A stretch of DNA of 64,000 bases from Ustulina deusta. Lineage: Eukaryota; Ascomycota; Sordariomycetes; Xylariales; Xylariaceae. The notes under the pieces were generated by a model, which was not told the DNA's origin, searched no databases, and saw nothing but the letters and a program-made list of their open reading frames with translations. The stretch lies in NCBI GenBank assembly GCA_023159155.1, contig JAJNNX010000032.1:62001-126000 (forward strand), in the 5' to 3' direction. This document shows, piece by piece, positions 1 through 9,261 of this stretch (position 1 is the first letter of the stretch; each line of letters starts with the position of its first letter). The translations under genes and the position numbers were made by a program.

Positions 1-1
1 C

Positions 2-3000
2 GACTCGATGGGTCTCACGGCAATGCTCACACCATATCTTTTAGTCATTGTATCGACAACGCCGATTGCACAGACTCACCACAAGTCGGCAAGACCAAAG
101 GACGTTGCACCACATAGCGCGATGAGTGGGTGTTTAGCATGGTTTCCCGCGGTCAAGTTAAAAGTCCCCGACCCTACTACAGGCAGTACAATATCAAAGG
201 TCAAACTTGTCTACTGTTGGTCGAATGTTTTAACCGTTTTAGACTTGGATGAAATGCCTTCCGATAACAAAGACAAACAACCAACACTCAAGTTCAAAGC
301 TCGGAGCCGTTGGAAATGTGAAGAGGCCATCGTTGCGGTGCAATGGTTGAGCCGCTCTGTCTTAACCGTTTTAACTATCAGTCAGCGATTGATTATCCTG
401 GAAGATCGCTCAATGAGGATGACTGAAGCTTTCGATCTCATCCATAAGTATATATATCATGCTGACTTGTTTTCGGCGCAACTGCACTCTTTGGTAGAAC
501 AGCTAGATGAGGACGACACCTCTATGCACGGTGTTGTTGCCGATGCCTTCTATATGAGCCTCAAGACCTACAAGGGCCGCATTTTTCTACTCGGATTTAA
601 CGATGTTTCGATCGGTTCACTGTCGAACTGGGCTGACCGCTTAATCGCCCTCATGGAGAATGGCGACTATGTTGGCGCTATTCAACTAGCAACCTCGTAC
701 TACACTGGCGAAGCAAATAAGCTGACCATTGGATTACCTGAAGATGCTGCTTCACGGCATCAGATGGTGCAGGACAAACTGATGGAGATTATGACTGCGT
801 CTTTGAAGTACGCCTTTGGTCAGCGCCGAAAGCACAAATCTTCAGCAGATGATCAGCATTTACATGAGCTAGCGGAAACCTGCTTTTCGGCATGCCAGAA
901 TGTAGGAGACATCGACTTTCTCTTCGATGAAGTCTATGAGTGGTTCGAAGATGGCGATGTTGAGGGGATATTTCTAGAGGTTCTTGAGCCATACATCCTA
1001 GAAAAAACGATCAAGACTGTACCGCCAACTATCGTCAAGGCAATGGTAACGCATTTTGTGAGCGAAGGCTGGGAAGGTCGTCTGGAAGAGATGATTTGTC
1101 ACATGGAGACAGCTACTCTCGACATCGACCAGATTACGCTGCTCTGTAAACAGCATGGCCTTTACGATGCATTGATATATGTGTGGAACCAAGCCTTAAA
1201 TGACTACATAACGCCACTCATCGATCTCCTGACACTGCTTAGGCCGTTGATGCAAAGCTACGATTACGGGTCGTACGGAAATATGGCGGAAGATAAGATC
1301 TTAGGTGTTAATTCTCTCAAAATCTTTCCTTATCTCTCTTACACGTTGACAGGTAGAGTATACCCAACAGGAGAGACCATCGAAGAGGAACTAGCCTCTA
1401 AAGCAAAAGCTGAGCTTTACTGGTTTCTCTTTTCTGGAAACACCATTGAATGGCCGAAGGGCAGCAGTAAGGATTTCCTTACTTGCCCGGCTGGAACCCA
1501 AGAGCCGCCATTTCCTTACCTACGGATGATATTGAAGCTTGATGCCCCAAGCTTTTTGAGTGCGCTGAATGAGGCTTTTGAAGACCCCTTCCTCAACGAG
1601 TCTCAGGAGAAGCCGCTCAATGGCGGCACAGGAAAGGACTTTCCCGAAGAGCAAGTATTCGGCATGACTGTCGACCGTCAGTACATCGTGTCAATCTTGC
1701 TAGAGATCATGAACCCTGATGACTTCGCCGCTGAAGATACTATCTATTTAGACATGTTCATTGCGCGGAATCTGCCTAAATTTCAGCAGTATCTCATAAT
1801 TACGGGTTCGACATTAGATAAGATAGTCAACGGCCTCTGCAATTACCCAGGTGCCGATCTAGCAGACGATGCTCAACTTAGTGCGGAATACCTTCTCTCA
1901 GTTTACCAGCCCCCAGACTTGAAGCCGATGATACCCCTATTCCAGAAGGCGGGGTTTTATCGTATCTTGAAGCGGATATACAAAAACGACAGGCAGTACG
2001 GATTATTGGTTCAAACTTATTTTGACGATCGCGACGATCAGGAGGGGATTTTTGGTTGCCTCGTAGATTGTCTCAAATCTCAAGCTAGCCTGACTAAAAG
2101 GCAAATCCAAGACGTTCATGACGTTATCAAACAACATTCAACTGACTTGGTAGAACTGGATCCAAAAAGAGCTGCTCAAACGCTGCACAGGTATGCACCT
2201 GAACTACATCACTTTATCCTCGACTCTCTGGAAGACGGCTCAGAATTACAATACATCTACCTCAAGGCGCTCCTGGAGCCCGAGTCTGAAACTTCAGGGC
2301 AACTAGAGAGCACTCTGGGCCGAGATTTCATCGAAGTTTTTGTACGCCTCATGTGCAGATACAATCCTGACCATGTATCTGAGTATATTGGCTCAGTGCA
2401 AGCAACAAACTTGAGGCTCGACAGGTTACTGCCGACAATGGAAGATACTGGCGTTATCGACGCCGCCGTCATTCTCATGGCACGAGAAGGGCAAGTACAG
2501 GATGCTATGAGCCGGTTGACAAAACATTTACTTACACTAGAGTCCGCTCTCCAAGGACTGCTTTCCGGTACGAGCAAGGGTAAAGAAGAAGTCGACATTC
2601 AGGAGGTTGCTGAAGAACTGCTGAGGGCACTACAGAAGCACACCCATGTGGGTATTTGGCTGTGTCAAGGCCAGATGAAAACATCCCAACAGGTCGATGC
2701 TGTCCAACGAAGACAGAACTCGCCAGCTCCTAGTGACCTCACTTTAAATGAGAAGTTATGGCTCGAAATGATCGACACCACGGTTCAAATCACCCGCAAA
2801 TTATCTAACGTCGTTGGCCCGTCTGACCGGAATACCTCAGCGGGAGAAGTGTTCTCCCAATTGTTAGATTCGGATAAGCTTGTTGCTTTGCTACGGTCTC
2901 TAGTTCAGCACACCTTTACGGCACTCCTCACGGCAACGTCAGCTCAGGGACCCTTCGAACCGAGTAATCGCTTAGTTACCTCTTCCGGAGGTAGCTTAAC

Positions 3001-3697
3001 GTTTCTGCGTATCCTTCGCGCCTTTCTGACCCGGGCAGCTGCCACGTCACCAAATTTGGCTGATTTACGAGCTGTTTTGGCATCGATTTTCTCTGCTTAC
3101 GCCTATGAGCAGTCGATTCTGCAACTTTCAAACCGATTACTGGAACAACAGCTGTTTGTCAACGTGAAGCAAGCCGTAGAACTACGCCAGAGAGGATGGC
3201 GACCAAAAGGATCAACTTGCGAGGCTTGCGGGCGTAGAGTATGGGGCCCTGGTGTTTCAGGCAATGTCTTTGAAGCCTGGGAAGAGAAGCAGGCCATCGA
3301 GACTGCAAGGCGGAAAGAGAAGAAGGCTATTGCCGCCGCCGCTTTCAACTCATCCTCCGCACGTGGAAAGGGCAAAGCAGAATCCTCACCACGACAACCA
3401 GAGACGTATTCAGGGAAGGGCAAAGGCAAGAGCATCGAATCGGCAGCACAACAGGGTCCTCCCGAAGGCGCAACAGGCCAAGGCGAAATTTCTCATGCAG
3501 AAGGCGGTTCAACTGTAAACGGGAATGCCGTAGGCGCGAGAAAAAACGAACCACTGGGGCCGCTCGTCGTGTTTGCATGTAGACATATTTATCACCAAAG
3601 GTGTCTAGATGCGTTACAGGGACAACGCGAAGAAAGGCATAGAACGGTTGATGAGTTTGGCCGTGAAAGGGAGTACATGTGTCCGATTGACGGCTAG
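2..3697 (+). CDS. VPS8: Vps8, CORVET complex subunit (3' part, cut by left edge)
   Basis: About 1,230 residues of an uninterrupted reading frame that is already open at the window start, so the true start and the N-terminal beta-propeller lie upstream; the ATG at 8 is internal. The visible part has the last propeller strands (ending near a conserved RSRWKCEEAIVAVQWLSRS stretch, residues 97-115), a long alpha-solenoid, and a C-terminal RING-type zinc finger: CEACGRR near residue 1076, then, after a long low-complexity K/S/G-rich insertion, CRHIYHQRCLD and a final CPIDG. Vps8 is the CORVET-specific subunit that binds the endosomal Rab5-type GTPase (Vps21) and tethers early endosomes on the way to the vacuole. 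Fungal Vps8 is usually about 1,500 residues or more, consistent with a missing N-terminus. The C-terminal RING split by a low-complexity insertion is the only oddity. Identification rests on remembered family sequence; confidence is high. Confidence 0.93.
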   Translation, partial: DSMGLTAMLTPYLLVIVSTTPIAQTHHKSARPKDVAPHSAMSGCLAWFPAVKLKVPDPTTGSTISKVKLVYCWSNVLTVLDLDEMPSDNKDKQPTLKFKARSRWKCEEAIVAVQWLSRSVLTVLTISQRLIILEDRSMRMTEAFDLIHKYIYHADLFSAQLHSLVEQLDEDDTSMHGVVADAFYMSLKTYKGRIFLLGFNDVSIGSLSNWADRLIALMENGDYVGAIQLATSYYTGEANKLTIGLPEDAASRHQMVQDKLMEIMTASLKYAFGQRRKHKSSADDQHLHELAETCFSACQNVGDIDFLFDEVYEWFEDGDVEGIFLEVLEPYILEKTIKTVPPTIVKAMVTHFVSEGWEGRLEEMICHMETATLDIDQITLLCKQHGLYDALIYVWNQALNDYITPLIDLLTLLRPLMQSYDYGSYGNMAEDKILGVNSLKIFPYLSYTLTGRVYPTGETIEEELASKAKAELYWFLFSGNTIEWPKGSSKDFLTCPAGTQEPPFPYLRMILKLDAPSFLSALNEAFEDPFLNESQEKPLNGGTGKDFPEEQVFGMTVDRQYIVSILLEIMNPDDFAAEDTIYLDMFIARNLPKFQQYLIITGSTLDKIVNGLCNYPGADLADDAQLSAEYLLSVYQPPDLKPMIPLFQKAGFYRILKRIYKNDRQYGLLVQTYFDDRDDQEGIFGCLVDCLKSQASLTKRQIQDVHDVIKQHSTDLVELDPKRAAQTLHRYAPELHHFILDSLEDGSELQYIYLKALLEPESETSGQLESTLGRDFIEVFVRLMCRYNPDHVSEYIGSVQATNLRLDRLLPTMEDTGVIDAAVILMAREGQVQDAMSRLTKHLLTLESALQGLLSGTSKGKEEVDIQEVAEELLRALQKHTHVGIWLCQGQMKTSQQVDAVQRRQNSPAPSDLTLNEKLWLEMIDTTVQITRKLSNVVGPSDRNTSAGEVFSQLLDSDKLVALLRSLVQHTFTALLTATSAQGPFEPSNRLVTSSGGSLTFLRILRAFLTRAAATSPNLADLRAVLASIFSAYAYEQSILQLSNRLLEQQLFVNVKQAVELRQRGWRPKGSTCEACGRRVWGPGVSGNVFEAWEEKQAIETARRKEKKAIAAAAFNSSSARGKGKAESSPRQPETYSGKGKGKSIESAAQQGPPEGATGQGEISHAEGGSTVNGNAVGARKNEPLGPLVVFACRHIYHQRCLDALQGQREERHRTVDEFGREREYMCPIDG

Positions 3698-4182
3698 GTG
3701 AAGAAGCATACTTGTATATATTCGTTGCCATCTGTATTGATGATCTAGTCCTGGCATTATTGAATCCATGTGGACATTGGATACATCGAAAGTTGTTTCG
3801 CTAGTAGAAGACGTGTATTGCATTTCATCTACAGTCACCCTATAGTTTTGCCTCTTCCCTGTTCATCGATCACCCCTCTACGTATGGTAGAGCGGGTTTT
3901 CAATCGCTGGTATCATCACAAGATACCATGTCCTACTTATAAGTATTTCTACATCTGTATGACATTAAATTAACTTGTTTTCGTCAGCTGTTGCCAGCTT
4001 AAGCCTCTCTCAATATTGCCTTTGCCAGGCGCCGATGAGCCGGTAGTGGCTTCTATCAGCTGCCAGCATTCTCCACATTACCAATAAACCTTCACTCGTC
4101 AAGTTTCATCACAAGCATTATTTACGGCCTTTAAGATAGACTTGCAAGTTGCACCCTTTTGGTCTCATTGAGAATATCTAGG
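3698..4182. other. Intergenic, VPS8 to cyclophilin H
   Basis: 485 bases holding the VPS8 3' flank and the promoter and leader of the cyclophilin H gene. I see no ORF of note, repeat or RNA gene in it. Confidence 0.6.
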
Positions 4183-5380
4183 ATGGCGCCTACACAACTT
4201 CCCGCGTCCGGAAACCCCTTGTGAGTTACCTTCGTGTTTGTGATGTTACCGTAATTCGGCGGAAAAAAAAAGCTGCGTCGAGTTGAACAGACGGTTTCAA
4301 CAACGCTAATCATTGTTCAATTACAGGGTATTCTTCGACATCACCCTCGGAGGTAAGGCGCCTCTTCTCAACGTTCTCTCTAATCCTCACTGCCGCGGAC
4401 ATTTAACTGTGTCCATTCATTTTATTAATAAAATAAAACACAAGAAGGAAAGAAATAAAAGGCGTGAACTATGACTGTGTCCCTCGCCCTATCACCTCCC
4501 TTATTCATCTTTCCGACACGCCGCACGACCATTATGTCATAAGAGACCCTTTACCCATAACCAGTTCACTGACAAATGAAACAACAGGCGAACCCCTCGG
4601 TCGCATCACCTTTGAGCTCTTCAAGGACACAGTGCCTCGGACGGCGGAGAACTTCCGCCAGTTCTGCACGGGCGAGTCGAAGAATAACCGCGGACAGCCC
4701 CAAGGGTACAAGGGCAGCAAGTTCCACCGAATCGTGAGATCTTCTCTCGTCTCTTCCGCTTCCCCGTCTCCACGTGCGGCGTTTGGCGGGCGGGTAGCTA
4801 ATCTTCGCATGTGTTAGATCGGTCAGTTCATGTGTCAGGGTGGCGATTTCTTGAACGGTGATGGGACGGGAAGTACCGTAAGCTGGCTGGGACCCCTCGG
4901 TTCCCCCCCGCCCCCTTCTCCTTCTCGTGGGAAATACTGGTGTTGGGCGATGAAGACTGAGTTAATTGGATCTAGTGCATCTATGGTACCAAGGCGTTCG
5001 CCGACGAGAACCTGACCCTAAAACACACACAGGGCGGCTTGCTTTCGATGGCGGTACGTCGACTATCCCCTTTCTCTCTCACTCACTCTGCCACATGCCA
5101 TTGTCGCTTTCAGCGCGCGCTGCGGAATGTGCTGATCGGACTGGCTGACCGTGTGTTGTTGTTGTCTGCGGCCGGATAGAACTCAGGCCCGAATACGAAC
5201 GGCAGCCAGTTCTTCATCACGACCGTGTCCACGCCGCATCTAGACGGGAAGCACGTCGTCTTCGGGAAGGTCGTCGACGGCATGGAGGTCGTGGAGAAGA
5301 TGGAGAGAACGAGGACTGGGCGGCGCGGCCGCGACGTCCCAGATATGGATGTCATCATCGCCCAGTGCGGCGAGATGTGA
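4183..5380 (+). CDS. cyp3: Peptidyl-prolyl cis-trans isomerase H (cyclophilin H), six exons
   Basis: Exons by splice consensus: 4183-4220, 4327-4352, 4588-4733, 4818-4877, 4976-5053, 5180-5380, giving 182 residues. The joined protein starts [17 protein letters not shown] and shows the whole cyclophilin fold: [52 protein letters not shown], and the C-terminus VIIAQCGEM. Catalytic residues of the family (the Arg of FHR, Phe of QFF, His of DGKHVVFG) are present. The [18 protein letters not shown] insertion and the terminal IAQCGEM match cyclophilin H (USA-CYP/SnuCyp-20), the isomerase of the U4/U6.U5 tri-snRNP; fungal orthologues are often called cyp3. Exon 2 is only 26 nt, and five introns in a 1.2-kb gene is dense for this region. 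The gene is tail-to-tail with the AlkB gene, about 290 bp apart. An alternative is another single-domain cytosolic cyclophilin, but the C-terminus argues for type H. Confidence 0.92.
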
Positions 5381-5671
5381 GCTAGAAAAAGGGCGGCGTC
5401 GGAAAAAGATATTGATTGCGGCTTGTGGTGCGATGGATGGCTGGCGGTAGGGGAACATCGATGGAGCTGCTTTGGCTAGGCCTGCCTATGCGAAGACGAA
5501 CGAACCTGGGGAGTTCGAACCCGCAGCTTGGATCTTGGTAGGCTACCTAGGTCAACAAACGGCGCGCATGGCGAAAAATCACGATACCGGGGGGCAAGCT
5601 TGCCATATTAGGTAGACTCCAATTACAAACAACAGCAAATGATGAAACGCGCAAAGCCCGCAAGGGATCTT

Positions 5672-6577
5672 TTAAGGTGGCGACAATAGTATATTTCCAT
5701 TCTCGTGATGAAGATGATCTAGCCCCGTGTCTTCCGTCTGTCTAGGCACCAATCCCCCTCGATGCGTCTCCTCGGCCGCGTTCCCTCCTCCTCCTCCTCC
5801 TCCTCCTCCTCCTCCTCCTCCTTCTTCTTCTTTTCCCTGCTGCTGCTGCTGCTGCTGTTGTTGTTTCCAGCGATACTCGCGCTCGACGCCGATCCGGCTC
5901 TGCGCCGTGTCGCAGAGCCTGCGATCGCCGCACTCGCACGCGCCGCCGTCGCGCAGCCACCGGAACGTGATGCTCCAGCGGTCGGCGCGCGCGCGCACGG
6001 TGCCGTCGGCGAGGACGTCGCGCTTGCGCTTCTTGATGCCGTGCTCCCAGTGCAGCCGCGCATCGCCCGACATCTCCATCATGCTGCGGGGCGGCAGATC
6101 GACGTCGACCGTTTCCTTCTCCTCTTTCTCCTTCTCCTCTTCTTCTTCTTCTTCTTCTTTCCGCTTCTCGCCTCCCCGCGTCCTCGTGTGCCGGAACTGC
6201 ATCACCACCGGCGACCCCAGCGACAGCGCGTACAGCTGGTCGTACGCCGAATGCGTGTCCACGTGCGGCGGGATGCCCGCGCCGGGCGGGTAGTACTGCA
6301 GACAGACCTGCTCCGGATCCCGACCCCCGTCCCCGATCCGCGGGATCAGGGGCCGCAGCCACGCCGGGAACGGCCGGTACGGGATCGCGGGGTCGATCCC
6401 GAAGGTCTTGTAGTCGAAGGTGTGCCCGTAGTGCAGCGAGATGCGCGACCCGGGTTTCCGGGCCGCGGGCCAGTCGAGCTCGTGGCGGAAGATGTGCAGG
6501 AGCCGGGCTTCGTGGGCCGGGGTTATGAAGTCGGCTTGGAACTTTAGGCCGCGGGGGATGATGGGGAGTTCTTCCAT
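5672..6577 (-). CDS. AlkB-like Fe(II)/2-oxoglutarate dioxygenase with low-complexity insertions
   Basis: Intronless, 301 residues, starting MEELPIIPRG. The 2OG-Fe(II) oxygenase core is intact: Fe ligands H105-x-D107 in PPHVDTHSAYD and the distal His in HWEHGI (H179), and the 2OG-binding Arg pair in RWSITFR (R200/R206). LQYYPPGAGIPPHVD is the usual AlkB lead-in. Family members oxidatively demethylate alkylated bases in DNA, RNA or tRNA; the layout resembles fungal ALKBH8/AlkB proteins, but I cannot assign the substrate. Three repeat-derived tracts interrupt it: a Glu/Lys run (residues 138-155) inserted in the fold between the two Fe-ligand motifs, nine Gln (239-247) and thirteen Gly (253-265) in the tail after the catalytic domain. 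A Cys-rich CECGDRRLC follows the core, a common tail in this group. GC content is higher than in neighbouring DNA. Confidence 0.85.
   Translation of the reverse strand: MEELPIIPRGLKFQADFITPAHEARLLHIFRHELDWPAARKPGSRISLHYGHTFDYKTFGIDPAIPYRPFPAWLRPLIPRIGDGGRDPEQVCLQYYPPGAGIPPHVDTHSAYDQLYALSLGSPVVMQFRHTRTRGGEKRKEEEEEEEEKEKEEKETVDVDLPPRSMMEMSGDARLHWEHGIKKRKRDVLADGTVRARADRWSITFRWLRDGGACECGDRRLCDTAQSRIGVEREYRWKQQQQQQQQQGKEEEGGGGGGGGGGGGGNAAEETHRGGLVPRQTEDTGLDHLHHENGNILLSPP
5784..5870. repeat. (CTC)n, (CTT)n and (CTG)n trinucleotide tracts in the AlkB gene
   Basis: On the + strand there are about 12 CTC/CCT units from 5784, a short CTT run, then about seven CTG units followed by TTG. On the coding (minus) strand these become the Gly tract, GAA/GAG codons and the Gln tract near the C-terminus of the dioxygenase. 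Being triplets, unit gain or loss keeps the frame. Confidence 0.9.
6116..6166. repeat. CTT/CTC-rich tract coding for a Glu/Lys run
   Basis: A pyrimidine tract (CTCCTCTTTCTCC… then several CTT units) on the + strand. Read on the minus strand it encodes the acidic run at residues 138-155 of the AlkB-like enzyme, inside the catalytic fold rather than at an end. Confidence 0.8.
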
Positions 6578-7434
6578 GTTTGGAGGGGATGGAAATGCGA
6601 TTGTGTGTATGTGGTTGTATGTGGTGGATGGGTGAGGACTTGGAGCAGGTGATCGTGTTCTCTCTGATCCTCTCTACCTTAGCCCATTCCCCCCTCACGA
6701 CTTTTCGGTCAGGTAAAGTGAGTGAGTGAGAGAATGGGTGAGAAGCCGCTGTGTGATTGAACTGTGTTGGTTGCTATTCAGCAAGTGACTATATATTCGG
6801 GACAAGACAGAAATCTAAGAAGGAATATTAGTTTAAACAACCGAAACAGAGAGAAAAAGGAAAAATAACAAAAACCCGGGGCTGATAAACCATGAACAGT
6901 ATCTGATTAATTGTCTGTTGTCAAGAAGGAAGAGGTCAAGAATGTTTGCGACAAGTTTATCCAATGAGGTTGTGAGGCGAAGTGGGACGGACGACTGCGA
7001 TGGTTCGACCCGAGCTCGACGCCATCTGAAAACAGCACACGAGCCCTCGGATGGAAGTGTATTACCACTAGACCATCTAAGCAATGATTCATCGCGCGGT
7101 CTACCGGCCAATAGTCATGGTCTTTCTAGGTATGTAAGTCTACTACGAAAATTTATTATAAACTTCGATCAAAACTTAAGCCTACGCCCATTCAGCGATG
7201 AAGCGGGTGAACTCATCATGCAAAACCAAGAAGCAAACCCGTTTAATTTTTGTCAGTAGCGAATTTAAGTAGATCAACTCCTGCAGGCTTGTAAAGATGA
7301 TTTATCTTCCAACCAGAGGAAGAGAAAGAGAGAACGCTTGCTAGTAAATGCTGTTTGAAGCTGCTGAGGTGCATATTATCAAAACCAAGTATCTAAATAA
7401 ATTTCATGAACACCAAGCGCCATCGCAGTTCCGT
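6578..7434. other. Intergenic, AlkB promoter and GPI19 3' flank
   Basis: 857 bases between two minus-strand genes. It contains the AlkB promoter side, a GAGTGAGTGAGAGAATGG purine stretch near 6720, and at 7001-7075 a Pol III-like A-box/B-box pair on the minus strand (see findings). No convincing protein-coding ORF. Confidence 0.55.
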
Positions 7435-8193
7435 TCAAGATAAACCAAGGGTATCACTATGCAAACCGTCATGCCGCCGCTCTTCGTCCTCGTCGATCAA
7501 GCTGCCGTACAAAACCTCACACACGCCGGCAAGCGGTACGTCCATAACAGCATCGGTTCCCCTGTTCCACACACTCTTCCAGTCGAGCTGGCGCGCCGTC
7601 TCCTCCTTCAGCTGCTTTCGTTCGCCGGTGTCTCTCAGCCTGATGCGCCCTTTGCTGTCGAGGGTGGCGATCTTGGCGGCCTCGTCGACGATGGTCTCGA
7701 TGGAGGTCAGAGGCAGCGTCAGCACCTCGGTGTTGTACAGCGCCAGGGCCACGTAGATGTAGATGATCAACATGGTGATGAAGGCCGGGATTGCTAGGGC
7801 CCACCAGCGGTTCGGGTAGTAGTAGATGCCGAGGGCGTGGAGGAAGGGCGAGGGCAGGTACGCCCACAACAGGTAGATCAGGAACGTCAGCGACGAGAAC
7901 AAGTACACGACGAAGCCGTAGTACTCGTACGTGGGCACCTTGGGAGAGGCGCGCTGCACGGGCTCGATGTCGTCGTCGGACGGATCCGGGGTCGTGGGCC
8001 GCGAGGGCCGGAGCAGAGAGGTGAGCGACGGCGACGGTGGCAACGGCGTCGGCGGCCGCCCGTAGAAAGGGGGCGCGAAGTAGTTCTGGCTTAACGGAGG
8101 GGGGGAGAACGGTTCGTCGTCGCTCGAGAACGAGGCGTTGGACTGGTTGTCGGAGAGCAGATCGGCCTCGTCGTCGTCCGAGAGCGACGACAT
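7435..8193 (-). CDS. GPI19: GPI-GlcNAc transferase subunit PIG-P/Gpi19
   Basis: Single exon, 252 residues. The N-terminal about 85 residues are Ser/Asp/Pro-rich and disordered. The PIG-P domain follows: YEYYGFVVYLFSSLTFLIYL (TM1, residues 89-113), a short loop with the conserved LGIYYYPNRWWALAIP, and TM2 (residues 131-153), then a C-terminal cytosolic tail. PIG-P is a small subunit of the ER complex that moves GlcNAc from UDP-GlcNAc to phosphatidylinositol, the first step of GPI-anchor synthesis and so important for fungal cell-wall proteins. Two TM helices and the YYxNRWWAL loop are diagnostic. The start was chosen as the only ATG giving the full acidic leader; downstream in-frame ATGs would cut into the domain. 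Confidence 0.9.
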   Translation of the reverse strand: MSSLSDDDEADLLSDNQSNASFSSDDEPFSPPPLSQNYFAPPFYGRPPTPLPPSPSLTSLLRPSRPTTPDPSDDDIEPVQRASPKVPTYEYYGFVVYLFSSLTFLIYLLWAYLPSPFLHALGIYYYPNRWWALAIPAFITMLIIYIYVALALYNTEVLTLPLTSIETIVDEAAKIATLDSKGRIRLRDTGERKQLKEETARQLDWKSVWNRGTDAVMDVPLAGVCEVLYGSLIDEDEERRHDGLHSDTLGLS

Positions 8194-9261
8194 GTTGGCG
8201 ATTGGAAGGTGTCGCGGGGTGTTCAGCCGAATCAGTAGCTGTACTGCAGCTTAATCCAAAACATGCCGGACATTCACTCCGGAATTCTAATGCCGTCGAT
8301 TAATGGATGCCGTGGTATTTCGAAATGCATTGTGGCGTGTGCCGGTCGGTGTTGGATTGGGTTTGAAGCTGTGTACCTTAGCGTAGATACTCGATGGAGC
8401 TAATGGGAGCTTGAAATGAGGAGAAAATACTTTAAATCCCGGCAAGGTGGACCTTTGTACCGTAGGTACCTCTTAGGTAGGTCACTCAGTATCAGGTGCT
8501 AAGCTTGGCACTAGGTAAGCTTAGTGTCATAAGGACCCGCTTTTAAAACGTCGCTTTCAGCACGCATATTATCGTAAATGGACTGCAATCGAGAGAAGAG
8601 TAGAAAATCACTGTTATTATTCCAAAACAGATTCAAGTATTAGCAACAAGATAACGAATAGAAATTCAGTCCATAGTATTTGAACGTATAATGATAAGTA
8701 TCTATATAATTGAGATAGAATAAGGTAGAATAAGGTAGAATTCCGGTAAACATGCGGTTTCTGTTGATATGAAATCGAATTCCAGAAGCAGTATTACCGT
8801 TAACATTTTTACTCTTTACCTAGCATTTAATCTAGGGAATAGAATCAGAGAGACTTACTACGAAGTTACTATGAGAGAGTGTCAAGAAGAGTCCGCGGCA
8901 CATACTAGCCCCCACCTTCTGTGATGCCGCCTGGGCGAAGGCTGGGCCATGGCTGAGAAGGGACACGCATATAGTGCTGCTTATGTGTCTGCGAGTAAAT
9001 TCTCTATTGTCGGTGAGCCGAAGGTACTTGAGCCGCCGACGTCACCGCGAGGCGGGAAGAGGGTACACTAGGCAGCGATTCGGAAGTTTGAGCAACGGCT
9101 AATGCGGCTTTTCTTAATAAAGGACAAGGTTTCCGGTCAGTTGGTATCGGCAATATTGAGTGCTTCTCTACTCTGCTCTAGGTCCAACTAAGCTCCCCTG
9201 TTCGTCACGAATCAATTCTACCCAGATATTAAATCGGGATCCGAAACTCTACCTCTTCACA
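8194..9261. other. Intergenic, GPI19 to HET gene
   Basis: About 1.07 kb between divergently transcribed genes, AT-richer than the flanking exons. It holds TAGGTA-type motifs at 8457-8482 and a short direct repeat of AGAATAAGGT at about 8717-8742. A possible short leader intron may end at 9180 (CTCTGCTCTAG). I see no gene. Confidence 0.5.

Noticed and set aside
5505..5530. GTTCGAACCCGCAGC as a tRNA T-arm
   Set aside because: No A-box or acceptor-stem partner on either side.
5742..6698. 318-codon minus-strand ORF and 261-codon plus-strand ORF over the AlkB gene
   Set aside because: Both are Arg/Ala/Pro-rich or Ser/Leu-rich shadows produced by high GC and triplet repeats; the AlkB frame has the catalytic motifs.
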